A stretch of 64,000 nucleotides of DNA, taken from Apoda limacodes. Lineage: Eukaryota > Arthropoda > Insecta > Lepidoptera > Limacodidae. Position numbers and translations under genes: made by a program. The notes beneath the pieces were generated by a model. The model had not been told where the DNA came from. It searched no databases and saw only the letters and a program-made list of their open reading frames with translations. Of this stretch, positions 11,690-25,300 are shown one piece after another. The DNA is taken from assembly GCA_946406115.1 (NCBI GenBank), contig OX291545.1, positions 24,175,153 through 24,239,152 on the forward strand. The letters are read 5' to 3'. Every line of letters starts with the position of its first letter. Position 1 is the first letter of the stretch.

Positions 11690-11955
11690 TATGTCGGCTC
11701 TGTGGCTCACTGCTAATGCAAGGTAATGACCCGACTGCTGAATCAAGGGGCGTGGGTTCGATTACCGCACTAGACAAACATTTATTATTTGTGTTTGTCT
11801 TGAGTCTGGGTATTTTTTATGTATATTATGTATGTAGGTATTAACAATATAAATATATATACAGGTATTGGTATCCGTCTGGTGTTCATAGCACAAGCTT
11901 TACTTAGTTTGGGACCAGGGAACTGTGTATAATGTCCAAAAATATTAATTATTAT
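11690..11955 (+). mobile_element. tRNA-derived SINE, sense copy
   Basis: It has an A-box-like TGGCTCACTGCTAATG near 11703 and a B-box-like GTGGGTTCGATTACCGC near 11753. These are followed by TTGAGTCTGGGT and GGGACCAGGGAACTGTGTA blocks, with AT-rich triplets at the end. The layout matches the antisense copy in the PPM1L intron. Confidence 0.75.
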
Positions 11956-13051
11956 TGATTGTATAAAATGCGACTGAAGAGTTTGTTGCCGTTTCTTACT
12001 TACGGTTTAGTAACTCATTTTTCGCTCGGTTTAGAAAGGGAGTAAGTGCATAAAAATATTTGCTGCGATATTTCTAATAACAATAATCTTTTGTAATTAT
12101 CCATCTGGCGTCTCCGGCATGGGTCAAAAAAAAACACTTACCGCATGATGCAATGAAAACGGTTTCTTTAACAGATAAGTCCCACTTTCACCATACAAAA
12201 AAAAACGGATGATTGTTGATGTACATATGTATGATAAAAGAGGCTTTAAAAAGTCCAAACAAGTCCCGTTCATATCGTAAATACCTACATCCTGTTTATA
12301 ATTCCTACTTGACTGATGTACGTAAGTATTTCCAATTTTATATTTTCACCCAAAGGTTTATTCACACATTACAGTACCACTACTCGCACACTTCTTTGGT
12401 TAAATTGGATAAAACTTAAACTGTGTCTAAATTCATCCGCTATTTAGTGCTGATTTTTAACTTAACTCAGCATTCATAAATCCGTAACTGACGCTTCAAC
12501 TCCAGACCATAGAAAGTATCAACAAATATAATTAAAAACAAACATATTAGGTATATGAATTTATTTATTTATAAAAATAAATTTGAGTCTTTGGCTACTC
12601 CTTTAAAACACGCAAATGTAATAGTCGCATACGTAAGTACCCAATAATTATTCCAAGTCGATAAAGTCCAAAACCAGCGTTTTATTTTTATTTTTTTAAA
12701 AAGTTAGGAATTACATCTAATGGCAAATATCATAGCTCTAGTTATGATTATGCACGTACAGTGCAAACAACAAACTTTTCTGAGATTCTGAGCTTGGGAG
12801 ATTGGTCGCTAGTGTCGCTGTAAATTCACACCATTTCAATTTAGCGGATGTGGTTTTGATCTGTGATCACCGGGTCAGAAAAGTTTGTCGCACTATAACG
12901 TATCGTTGTAATAGGTAACAAGTTTCTTAAATTACGTGTAAGACTACGTTGCTTTACTCATTGTTGAGTAATAGTCCCTTGGTAAGGTTAACTTCTAAAC
13001 TGTCAGTTAATTTTTACACTGACAAAAGTAAAAAACAACCTACCTATAGGT
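11956..13051. other. Intergenic, nothing recognised
   Basis: The sequence is AT-rich with no supported gene. A block at 12999-13048 (TTAATTTTTACACTGACA and flanks) resembles a block at 31.82 kb, so it is probably a repeat remnant. Confidence 0.4.
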
Positions 13052-13242
13052 AGAGTATATCCAGTAAGTTCTCTTTCGAAGTGCGTTAGCACCGCTGTGA
13101 TTCCTTGCATCTAGCGGGATGCTGATGATAGAAGAAATCAGAGGTGCATACGTTTGATAGGTCAAGACGAATCTAGCGCTATGTCGCTCTATAAGCTTTG
13201 ATCGAATACGATGTTTGCAAGAGAACTTACTCGATATACTCT
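13052..13242. mobile_element. MITE with ~24 bp terminal inverted repeats
   Basis: The left terminus GAGTATATCCAGTAAGTTCT pairs with the right terminus AGAACTTACTCGATATACTC with one mismatch. The 191 bp between the ends are non-coding. Confidence 0.7.
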
Positions 13243-14480
13243 GCTGTAGCAGAGTAAATTATTTCAACTACGTAGCTAAAAATATGCTCGCGGGCGGGCC
13301 TTTTAAAACAAGTTTTATTTTGATTTTCACTCTCAGCCAAGGGGTTTAAACGCAGCTTAAATAAATGTAATTGGTATCTCCTATTAAATATTATTCGCTC
13401 CTGTCTGTTGGGAATATGGGGTACTGAAAACTCATATACTTAACTAAATAACATAAATAACCGTAATTTAAAAACATATTATATATATATATATTTTAAC
13501 AATAAATTTAAAAACTAATTTGCATATATAAAATCGAATTTGCATAGACATGTATCTATGAATTTCTTGGGGTTTCTACGTTAGATTTTCATCCATAAAT
13601 TACAATTATTATGTGGTTGATTAAATTTTCACTTAATTAAGTTATATTTCACTTTGTCTAGTTTCTCAACGTTAAATTTTTAAAGGAAAATGATGCATTT
13701 CACGCTAATAAGTGTTAAAAACTACTTTGTTTCGCTTTCAAACCATTAAAAGTAGCAGAAGTAAAAAAGTCAAACATCTATTACCTACTTAATCGGTAAT
13801 CAATAAAATATCAGTATATATACATATATACTTATATTAATACATTTTGTTAGGTTTTATATAAATATTCTTGGACTAAGGCCAGATCCAAATTTTAATA
13901 TACAACCTCCCTTAAGCTGAATATGTTTAACTAAGTATAAACAGTTAGCTACTCAAAACGCCTTAGGTATCAATTCATAATAAATCGTTTATATTTTAAC
14001 CATAGTCGTAAAAAAACATAATTCATGAAATGCAAGTAAATTATTAAATATCCGGGGTTTTAAGTACATTAATTAAATGTATGAATCCAATTAAAAATTT
14101 ATGACTTAAAATGACTATGCTGTTATATTATAGTTAAAGATATTTAATGGGTACTAATGAAGTTTGTATCGGAAAAATCTGAGTCAGCTTCACTTTAAAA
14201 AACAATTGAAATTATATTAAAACTCGGTCATTTGTGCCCTTTTACACTATGACTAGAAGTTAACTAAACTAAAAGCTTTTATTTGTTAGCAGTAGCAATG
14301 ACATAAAACCAATACTTATTGTGTTTACTTCTACACTTATAATGTTTTACAAACTTTATTGTTAGATGACCGTTTTCGGTGTCTTATCAGAATATTTTAC
14401 TTATTTGCATACAATTTTGCAATTGTCCAAACAGAAATGCGTCGCTCGTATGTATAATAAACTCTAACTGTAAGTTAATT
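13243..14480. other. AT-rich intergenic, nothing recognised
   Basis: This stretch includes a short (AT)n run near 13480-13495 and no supported gene or repeat. Confidence 0.4.
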
Positions 14481-14501
14481 TAGTCTTTTGACGGATCAAC
14501 G

Positions 14502-14588
14502 ATGAGGTTTGATATAGAGGAGCAAACGGCGTCCCCCTTTTACCCGCTCCTCAGCCCGTGTACCGGTTTGCAGAAGTGGAAAGTAGAG
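14502..14588 (+). other. Candidate orphan 5' coding exon
   Basis: An ATG preceded by an in-frame TAG (14481) opens 29 codons starting MRFDIEEQTASPFYPLLSPC. The frame runs exactly, in phase 0, into a consensus donor GAG|GTGAGT at 14589. Local GC is much higher than in the neighbouring DNA. No matching downstream exon was identified on + before ATG4 begins on the other strand. It could be the first exon of an overlapping or nested gene with a long intron, or a chance match. I do not recognise the peptide. Confidence 0.3.
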
Positions 14589-16143
14589 GTGAGTTCAGAG
14601 CCCGCAACCAGAAGCAACTCGGATTGTCGAGGAGTTACTCGTAAGGTTATGAACGTCCGAAACTGACATTTAAATATAGACTGACAGTTCGTTAACAGAG
14701 TAGCAAGTTGAGAATCAGAGTTGCGTCCGATTAAAGTTTATCCTGAGGTTCTAAACGCAGTCCAGAGCCCTTATTGGGAATGGTCTTGAGTTATACGGAC
14801 ACGGGTTTTGTGAGGTGAGTCAGACTTCCATACATTTTTTATTTCTGGAATTCTAGAGTCCGAATAGCTCGAGACTTCTCAATAAGGTCCCTGTCGCCAT
14901 TGCCGTTCATACGCGACACAATCCACGCGCATTGCATTTGACCTCTTAGATTTTATTATACATTTACGACATATTTAACTAACCAAAAGGAATGTAAATA
15001 TTAGATGTAACATAAGCTTTGAATACAAAACGTAATGGATTTAAAGGCACGGTTAATTTAATAGCATAATTTAACATTTATATACATCCATAGACTCAAC
15101 TTTTCAATTTTATTAATACAGCTAGGATGCGTTTAGAAACGTTGCCAATTGTCGAGCGATCGCATTTGGGTCGAAAGTACATACCTATTTTATCCCATGT
15201 AAACTCAAACGTTTTTAAACTAACCTCAACTGCCTTTATAATACTGTATATAGAGAGACTTTCATTTTAAGTCAATTTTTCTTAGTATAAAACACTAATA
15301 ATAAAGATAATCTTGTTTTGCACAAAAACTACTGATCATATTGATTGTGTGGAGATTTCATAAAATTAAACTTTTTTTAACTGATTTTCTGTAGGAATCC
15401 AGGGGTGGTTGCTAGTTTTCTTCATGCATTTTAACAGGCTACTTTTGTCTAAAAGCTGCACTGATTTGTGAAATATACAGTAAATTCCGAGAAAATAGCC
15501 AGATGGAAGTCAAAACTATATTACTATTATTATTAGTGTGACACACTAGTTACATAGATATATACATATATTCATTTTGTTAATAATAAAAATTACAAAA
15601 CATAATTTGACAAAAGATCATCAAATTGGTTCTGGTAGAAACATACTTTTATATTTCAAAAAGTTAACATATTTGTTTGATACTATCCCCCTACGTTGTG
15701 TTGTAGTTGTGTATCCAACAATCGCTTGTTACCCCTATCTGGGTGTCAACCGTGATGTCTTTACGGTTTTATTCCCAGGAGTTACCAGTAGCTGGACACA
15801 GAACCAGATCATAATCATCAGCATTCTCACCGACCACTTGAGTCATGCATGAGGTATGAGGTAGCCTATCATCGCAACACTGCATCTGACACAGTGTATC
15901 TGGACTTAGGTGGCTTTATTTAAATAAATAAAAAGTCTCATAAGTCGCAAATTACCAACTTTGGTAAAATAAAAGACCAAGGACAGAACAATATTACTGG
16001 CTTTGCCAGTTCTTAAATTCGTTAATAAAGTACACGGAAAAAAGTTGTCTTCAGTGAAGACAATATTCATTTAGTCAAGAATAATAATGTTTCCAAATGG
16101 AGAAAAACAATATTGTATTGGATCAAGAATCATATTGTTTTAC
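14589..16143. other. Intergenic, downstream of ATG4; nothing firm
   Basis: 14600-14940 stays relatively GC-rich and contains a second GTGAGT (about 14815). The rest is AT-rich. The open frame at 15577-15852 shows no domain or codon bias that I can defend. Confidence 0.35.
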
Positions 16144-16149
16144 TTTATT
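16144..16149 (-). terminator. Candidate poly(A) signal of ATG4
   Basis: On the minus strand AATAAA lies about 200 bp past the ATG4 stop codon. It is the first canonical hexamer seen downstream. Confidence 0.4.
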
Positions 16150-16345
16150 GTTTTGATGTAAGAATATATTTTTTTAAATCAAGAATAATATTTGTCTATA
16201 AGGAAGAACTTAAAAGATATAAAAATACCGTCTTACTTTATGTTACATTTCTTTTCCATCTTGCGTAGTATTCGCAGAAGGATGTTACTATCTAATAAAT
16301 ACAAAAAGTCTTAACATTTAGGTTACAGTCTATAATCTTAATCAC

Positions 16346-19300
16346 TCATAGAATTTCAAATTCGTCATCGGAGTCGTCGAATTGCCGATCTATGTCTTCA
16401 AATTCTGCAAAATTATACAACATTTTGTCAGTTATCTGAATTTATAAAGTGTCTGGTTGCAACTTATACACACAGAACACTCTTCATGGTAGCCATTTTG
16501 GCAGCAATAAGTTCCAAATATAGTCCTACTTTGTTTATCAATGGAATTTGGAAAAAATGCTTCTTATTGTAACGCCGTTACTCTATATGATACAGATATT
16601 ATTAAGTTAAAAATCAGTTATCTTGAATACGGTAAATAAGGTATTTTAAGACATTTTTGATTCGCCAAAACTATTTAACGCTTTTCTTAAATACGCAGCA
16701 ACCCTAAATATCCCAGGAAACGTTTCCAAAACTGGAAAAACTGAGAACAGAAAATCGTTTATAACTTTAGGAGTATTTGACATGGACAGGCAGTCTGCTT
16801 AATTTACATTAGATCACTTTCAAAAACTGGTAAAAGAACAATGGCCATTTTGGACTAGGAAAAAACGATGATCGAGGCTTGGAAGGGGTTAGTACTACAG
16901 TCTAAACATTAATTTTATTTATACAGTCGACAATCGAAGGTGTGTTGATAGAGCAATGATGAGGTGCAGTGCGGTAAGACGGGGGACTGCACGCTGTCGA
17001 GTAGCCTATGTGCATATGGCTAGTCAATAGCTGTCCAGCAAGTCATACGTTTTGACTTGGCGCCATGACTGTCTAGACTTTGTTGGATATATCTTCAACA
17101 TCAAAGGATCGCCTACGGAACCCTCGGTGCATTTTTTTGCATTCCGACAACGCGTTTATACTTGACTATGAAAACCCTCCTAAAGATAATAGTGACATCA
17201 TTTCTTTTGCTGCGTTCGATGACTTTTTGTTTCAAAACCTCGGTGGTCATACATAAACCTGAGAATATCCGAACGATAACCGGTAATGGGGCTTTTCTTG
17301 CAGTCAAAAGTCAATTTCATACATGACGTCAAACAGTATGAACCCTGCTAGAGTTTAATTTTTAGAAACGGCTTTGTGGCGCCGCAAGATGATAAGGTTG
17401 AGTTTCCCATGTTTTATTTACTAGCTAACAGTGTCTACGTTTTACGTTTTAAAACAAACATTTACCATTGAAGAGTGTGGTGTTTTGCAGATCAAAATCA
17501 AGAGCTGGGCCCCAATGAGAAGGCCTCTTCTCACAAAGCTCAAACAAGGGCTGGCTCTCCTTCATCAATTGCTGCTCTATCGTCTCCGTTAGCTCATCGA
17601 AGTCTTTACGTGATCGACACAGGAAACACTGAAATAATACGTTTATTACTGTTTATTTTATTTGTGCTTTAAAAATAGTAGTACTAAATTTACAAAATAA
17701 TAGTAAGTAGATTAAGAAATATTCAAACCATTTTTAAGCGACTTTAAAAGTTAGGAATTCGGGCACTTACAATTTTGAAACTTTAAGCAGGTTTTAAATA
17801 AATTTGGTATGGGGATAGCTTTTTTGAGAAGATAAAGCAACTGACAAACGTCAAGTGTAGGTCGGATTAGTGCACTCGGAGATTCATATCTACTGAATAA
17901 AAAAATTTAAGCTGTTTTAACCAACTTCCAACAGAATATTGTGGATTAAAGAAGCTTATGTATTGAAAAATGACAATGTGAGTCGAATTAGTGTACAGAA
18001 TAGCTTATTTAACCAAATAAAAACATTTATCATGTACTTACCAACAAAACGTCAAGCATAAGTCTAATTCGTGCACTGAGAGTTTATTACTGAGCTAGCT
18101 AGCTAGCTTACATAATATATAGAAACGGTCAGACATGACAAAACTATAAGAGTAACGACGTTTTATATTATATATTGTCTATTCTATTACCTAGTATTTT
18201 TTACTATTTTATGATTAAACAACTCACCACGGCAACTGAAGGATCCATCGCCAATATCGGTATCCTAGACGCGTATCTACAATGATATGTGCAGTCCATT
18301 TCCTTTTGATCATCAGTCAGTTTATTCTAAAAAAAAAAATTATTACCCCCTTGGTTTGGCAAATACAGTACAGTATTGTAGTAATTTAATTTTATTCCAA
18401 TTTAGTCATGCTTTAATCTAAATCTAAAATTAATTAAGCTAACCTCAACTACTCCAGATTTCTGCGTGGTGTGGGGGTCTAGATATAAAACTTCGTCTCC
18501 TACACATCCAATAAGGTATAAGGCTTGATTTGGCTTACCACCAATAACTCCTATAGACTGAGGGCTTTGGAAACATGTCTGTAAATAAAGGTTATTATAT
18601 TAAAGAAACTTCAATATGGGGTTCGTCAAGAAATAAGTTATAAGATTTTTAAAGGTTCGGCAACTCGCGAGTGACGCCTCTGGTGTTGCAAGCGTCCATA
18701 GGCTTCGGTGACCGTTTACCACCTAAATCTCTTGTTTGCCACCTAAATGGTATAAAAATAGCCTTCCAACAGCTCCTGTACATAACGCGTATATATCTAC
18801 AGAAATGTACGGAACCGTTATTGACCCATAACATCTCGAGGCAGGCGCGCCCACTTGTCGCAGGGTTGAAAATGACTACGTAGGCCTTTGCGAGATCGTT
18901 TAGAAATCACACGTTTAATTCACTGATTTTGGGTGCTGCCGAACAGTAGCAAGGTTACACTTAAACTTCGGAGTGCGCGACGCCTAATACTGCTACTTAA
19001 GTACTTGAGATATAATGCGCATTAAATAAAATTGAATAAAATAAGAGAAAGTAGAATATGTAATAAAAAAAATTACCTTTAAACCTTCTACGTAAACAGG
19101 ATTTATTTCAGAGAGACCAAGTCTGAGAGGCACTATTAAAAGCAATGGCATCCAGTCAGTAACCACTAAACTGTCATGAGTTGATGATGATTCTCCGCGG
19201 TCATTATTCACAATGCATTGTTGCACTAAAAAAAACACACACTTACTTCTACCGACTTGATAATAAAAATGAGTTTTATTATAAAAACCAAGGGTAAGTC

Positions 19301-22300
19301 ATTGAACCAACCTTAATAAAATTTAAAAAGATTGCTTAGATTTTGACTAAGAACAAAGACTACAATCAATATTTGTGTATCGCCTAGCATGTTTAAGGTC
19401 TGAGTGAGCTTTATTTCATGGTATTTCTTCCATAACAGCTTGGTGAACAAAAATTAGTTTTACCATTAGAAGCCGACATTACCCCTGATGAACATAGGCT
19501 ACTTTTTACTGCGGGTAAATTCTTCATTCCTACGAAAACACGGATGATAGGGTGGTAAAAATTATTCTTCCGTACTTTTCTTTTCACATAACGTCTAAAC
19601 GGCTGAACCGTTGGGTTAATATGGGTATTTCGATGGTTTCCTGGATGATTTAAAAATACAATTGGACCTGCTAGGTGGAACTGCTGTCAGTATGTCAACT
19701 ACGAAACGCCTTGACCAATTGGGTTGTAATTTTGTATGTGTATTTCCATGGTTACACGGACACAAAGGTTTGATTTGTTTGTTTTTTTTTCTATAATTGA
19801 AATTTAGGGCGGGCGAAGCTACTGGCAGAAGCTAGTTTAAAAATATTTTGACTTTGAGCATGATCAGAACTTACATATGTCTTCTTTCACAACCGTGTTG
19901 TCTAGAGCAACATGGATTACTAATGAACTCCACTTGTCATACACAACTAGTTTTCTGAAAAGCAAAAAAATTAAATTAATATTGAAAGTGATTCTTCAAA
20001 CAATTAATTAAATTAATGATAAAATTTAAGTCTACATTTTATTTACACTATTAGGTTGATTAGGCATGAGTCATGTCTATTTGTGAGTGTGTCAGTTATG
20101 GTCTTGAATAAAGTAAAATAACAGCACAATAATAGTTCAAAAAAAGCATCATTTAATGCAACGAAATATTAAGGATTAAAAGATTTTCTACAAATTATCT
20201 TATTTAAACTTTTAATTTGAAATAAAGGATTTACAGCCCAAAGTTGAAGAGAATCCTCTATGTTACAGTAGTAAACTCGAACGCGCAAACCTATTAGCCA
20301 GCTTCTTGACAGTACTCAACAGCACAACTAAATATATAACCAGCCTTATACATAACTATAAAAGTCTCGGCAACACACATGTAATGCCTCTAGTGTTACA
20401 AGTGTCCACAGGCTATAACATAATATAACTTTTTGCGTTTTATATTAAGAATGCTCCTTTCCACAGCTGAAATCTTGTTCAATATATTTTTTACTAGTGT
20501 CCTGGATTGACACCCGTAAGTCAGACAAGGGATTTTTTTAATTTTACTGGGACATGCCAACGACACACTGCTGGTCCACAGGCTGTGATATGCTTAACAT
20601 CAGGCGGGCTATAAGCTTGTTTGCCACCTTGGTCACATAAAAAGGCGCAGTTTAATTCTGTCTCCCATATGTTTCATGTGCTTTTGCTGTCAATGCATAA
20701 AATAACAAATAAAAGCACAGACTGTTACAGCTGCAATTATGGACAATCTAAATTGGTCTATAGCCATATAATGTTTTGTTATGACTGAACAATTTGTTAT
20801 AATATAGTACTTTATACTGAGTATTTAATTTTATTAGATTAGTTAATGAAGTATTAGTAATCTAAATAACATAACCAATACTCATAGATATTTTTTGAAA
20901 TATTAGCTATTTAAAAATGATTTAGTACTTACTTTAAAACTTGAGCTATAGTATTAGGACCAAACCACTGTCCCACTTCCTTTCCTTCTGATGCTCCCAT
21001 TAATGCCACCTGATGAATAGAATATGGAGCCTGCTTTCGCTCTTCAAATCTCTGGATTATTTTTAAATATGTTGGGTCCCTTCAATATTACATGAAAATT
21101 AGAAAAATATCAGTTACCTCAGCAAAGGAAGGTCTTAAAATGAACTTGGATGGGAAGAAAACCATGTCCCGTATGTATTATTAACATGGATGTTTTCAAA
21201 ATTAAAAGTATTGACGTCCCTTTTTTTTTAACATATATCTTGCCTTTGACTGAGTTTGGCATGAGAGCCTATTATCCAAGATAAGAGAAAAACTCCCAAT
21301 AAACTAAATTTTGGTTTTAACATCATAAACACTTGTTATTTCTTGACAAAGATTTATTTATTTACTTATACTGTAAAATTAGGAACTTCGGACTAGCCAA
21401 CTAAATTTAGACAACTAAATCAGTTGTTTTAAAAAGGGGGCTAGTCCAATGTTCCTAATTTTACAGGAGAAGCTAAAATCATGAAGTTTTAACAACCGTG
21501 GACTTGCACCCTTTTCATCATATATGTCTAATATGCAAAAAAAATCCATCACTCTTTTCTTCTTTCTTGATGTTTTTATTAACTTTAATTAAGAACAAAA
21601 AATAAGCATACAAATCAGCAATTACACAAGGTTACAGCATATAATTAATAAAATTAAAAGTTATCTTCAACAATTTTTTTTAGATTTAGTAGGCCAAGTT
21701 ATATTCTTCATAGAAATTCAAAAAGTTGTCTATCCTGAATATGCTGCATAACTTTTTGTATGTCTTGCGGTTTTTTTTTATTGACAGGGGAACATTATCT
21801 TTATATGCCTTAGCTGTGGGCTAGATAACTTTTTCACAACCATGGCTTAATTTAAAGTTGATCGACAAATTCAGAAGTTTGGACATAATCTGGATTCTGA
21901 GAATTGTACACAAATTTGATATCATCAAGTATATCTGCCATATTGACTTTATATACATGGTTTTTTTTTTTATTGGAGCTTACTATTGCTGTGGTAAGTA
22001 GAAACAATCATACCTTTTCATTTTACTTTTAACAAGCCCAAAGTTACGATCGCAGGATAAGAAAGCAACTGCCAGAGCAAAATTCCAATTCATCGACAAA
22101 ATAGGTGGGCTTTCATTCTGGGGGTCATGCTTTCTGGTTGCTTGCTAAAGCTGCCGAAGGGAACTTTTGCCAGTCATCGTTACCACCACTGCGAAAGACC
22201 GATGGTGACTTGGCCCATAGTAGCATCTTTGCCTCGTACTCGAACATAAACGAAGAAGGCGCTGTACCACCTACTATCTTCATAACACAGCAGGAGGTCC

Positions 22301-25300
22301 GGGGGGCGTTGCTTTCTCTAGACGTTTATAAGTCGAGTGGGCCAGACAGTATACCAGTAGTGGTGCTCCTGAGTTATTTCCTGTACTCGCGCACCTCTTC
22401 GCGCTTTCCTACCATACTAGGCGATTTCCGTCTTCATAGAAGACTGCGAATGTGCACCCAGTGCCCAAAAAGGGCGATAGATCAGATCCATCGAATTACA
22501 GGCCTATCGCTATTACCTCACTCCTCTCCAAGGTGATGGAGCGTGTGATCAACACATAGCTTCTAAGATACCTAGAAGAACACGACCTGGTCAGTGATCG
22601 TCAATATGGCTTTCGCCACAGTCGCTCAACTGGTGCCTTCTAGTGTATCTCACACACCGATGGGCACTAGCCATTGAGAGCCGGGGGGAGGCATTGGCAT
22701 GTAGCCTGGACATAACGAAGGCGTTCGATCGGGCCTTGCACCGGGGTCTTCTACCGAAGTTGCTATCTTACGGAGTGTTGTGCAAAAGGGTGGCTAGCTT
22801 TTTTACGGCAGACGCATACGAACCGTAGTTGTGAGGTAGTTGCTCTGATAGCATGGACATTAATGCTGGTGTCCCGCAAGGCTCTGTGCTGTCTCCTACG
22901 CTCTTTCTACTGCATATCAATGACATGTTTTCCATCAACAATATTCATTGCTATGCAGATGACAGTACTGGAGACACTTATTACACGGGTCGTGCAAACA
23001 TCCCTCTTTCTGTTGTGGAGAAAAACGGCGAAGAACTGAAATGGTTGCGTACAGTGCGGTTTCAGAGAAACTTTTTGGGTTGTGGAATGAGCTCCCTGCC
23101 AAGGTTTTCTCTAAGGACTACAGTATGGGGTTCTTCAAGAAAGAAGTTATTGGAGTTTCGAAGGGTCAGCAACGCGCGAGTGATACCCCTGGTGTTGCAA
23201 GCGTCCATAGGCCACGGTGACCGCTTACCATCAGGCGGACCGTGTGCTTGTTTGCCACCTTAGTGTAAAAAAAAAAAAGAATCAAATAAAGAAGATTTAC
23301 TCTGAAAAAGGCGCATGACCTGGACTTCCACCCTTTTCAAATTACATGAGAAACTAAACACATTGTAACTTATCAGAAAGTGAATGGACTTGTGAAGGTT
23401 TTGGTAAAATTATGTGTTACATAGAGAATGCATTCCTATAGTTAACTCAATTTGCCCAAAAATGTGACTTCCAGCCTTTTCAAAATAACAGATTCAATCA
23501 AAAATTATGTTGAAACTGGTAAACTTAATGCCAAAATGCAATAAAAGCTTGGGTGGTCTAAAAAAGAGCTTTTAAAATGTATTAATTATAAAAAGATATT
23601 TCAGACCTTTGAAATACTGGCTAGCGTTACTTGTTATTTACTCCTTAATGACAGGTGTGAAAATATGCACATTTACTCACAATACAGCTCTTTTTCTTCT
23701 ACTATGACGCCACTGTGCAACAAAAGCTCAACAACATCACTAAAGAAATGGCAATAACCAGAAACCCAACATAATGCAATCCCTTGCTTATAGTATGGGG
23801 ACTGGTTAATTTACATTAACAAGTACATTTGAGACCAGCACTGACAGATGGAATTCAGCTACGGGGCACATTTCTGCAGATTCAGCTCAGACGTTTTGGG
23901 GATAAGCAGGGAATGATCAATTTTCATATATTTTCTTAAACAGCTTTAATTATATTTGAGATTTTCACAAGCTTTTTTATTTGTTATGGCATATGCTACT
24001 GTTTGCAATTTTTTTTTTATTTTATAACTTAACCCCTATGAGTGATCCTCATAGTCAAAATCAATTTCTTTATGTGTTGCTTGGGTCAACAAACCAAATT
24101 TCTGCTTAATTAGTCTAGTAGATTGGAGCAATTTGGATGTGATGCCAATGATAGCATTCAAAGTCAAAAAAAGTCAAAGTCAAAATGGTTTATTCAAATA
24201 AGGATTTTACAATCACTTTTGAATCGTCAAAGTTATAAAATATTATTTTTTGAACCCTCCCACCTTCCCGCCGGTTCACAATGTTGTTGATTTCTACCGA
24301 GAAGAATCCGGCAAGAAACTCGATAGTTACTCTTTTAAAAACACTTAAATTAACTAAAATACAATTAATGTTTTAAATAAAAGATTTTTAGTCGTACAAT
24401 TTTATGATACCTATGCATCCTGTAATTGAGCATCATCAGTCCCAAGGATTTTTATCATTAACATAGTCTGAAATATTGTAATATGCCTTTTTACAAAGTA
24501 CCTGCTTGATAAAAGATTTAAATTTACTTATTGATAGATTTTGAATTTTATTGGGAACTTTGTTGTAAAAGTGTATACATTGCCCCATAAAAGAGTTACT
24601 TATTTTGTGTAGACGTGTATCATGCACCAACAGCTTATTTTTACTTCTAGTATTTACTTTGTGAACGTCACTTTTCTTGCTGAAACTATTGATATTTTTA
24701 TGTACATATAAAAGATTTTCATATATGTACTGCGACACTAAAGTTAAAATTTTTACTTCTCTAAACCTATCCCTCAGAGATATCCTAGATCCTAATTTAT
24801 AAATAGCACGAATTGCCCTTTTTTGTAACAAAAATATTGTATTTACATCAGCAGCGCTACCCCACAATAGGATACCATATGTCATTAAACTATGGAAATA
24901 GCTAAAATATACTATTTTTGCAGTGTCGACATCGGTCAATTGTCTTATATTCTTGATCGCATACACAGCAGAGCTAAGTTTTTTGGCTAGGTTATGAATA
25001 TGAGGACCCCATTGAAGTTTGGAGTCCAGCGTTATGCCAAGAAAGACTGTTGAATTAACAAGTTCTAATTGCTCGCCATTAATATTAATACATGTCTGTC
25101 TCTGACTAACATTTGGTAATGTAAATTTAACACATTTGGTTTTTTTTTCATTAAGTAATAAATTATTAGCGTTAAACCAATTTACAATTTTAGAAAGGGC
25201 ATTATTTAATTCATTATAACATGTCTGTCGTCTCTTAACTTTAAAAAGCAAAGAGGTGTCATCAGCAAATAAGACAATGTCATGGTTTTTTACATTATAT

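Noticed and set aside
15577..15852. 91-codon ORF downstream of ATG4
   Set aside because: No recognisable domain, no splice or promoter context, and a low-complexity start.
17113..17307. 64-codon minus-strand ORF between ATG4 exons 8 and 9
   Set aside because: It is not needed to join the exons, does not resemble ATG4, and overlaps a repeat-like CTACGGAACCCTCGGTGC block.
22105..23263. Three ORFs that could be read as a small host gene in ATG4 intron 2
   Set aside because: They are frameshifted pieces of one LINE reverse transcriptase with a poly(A) tail.
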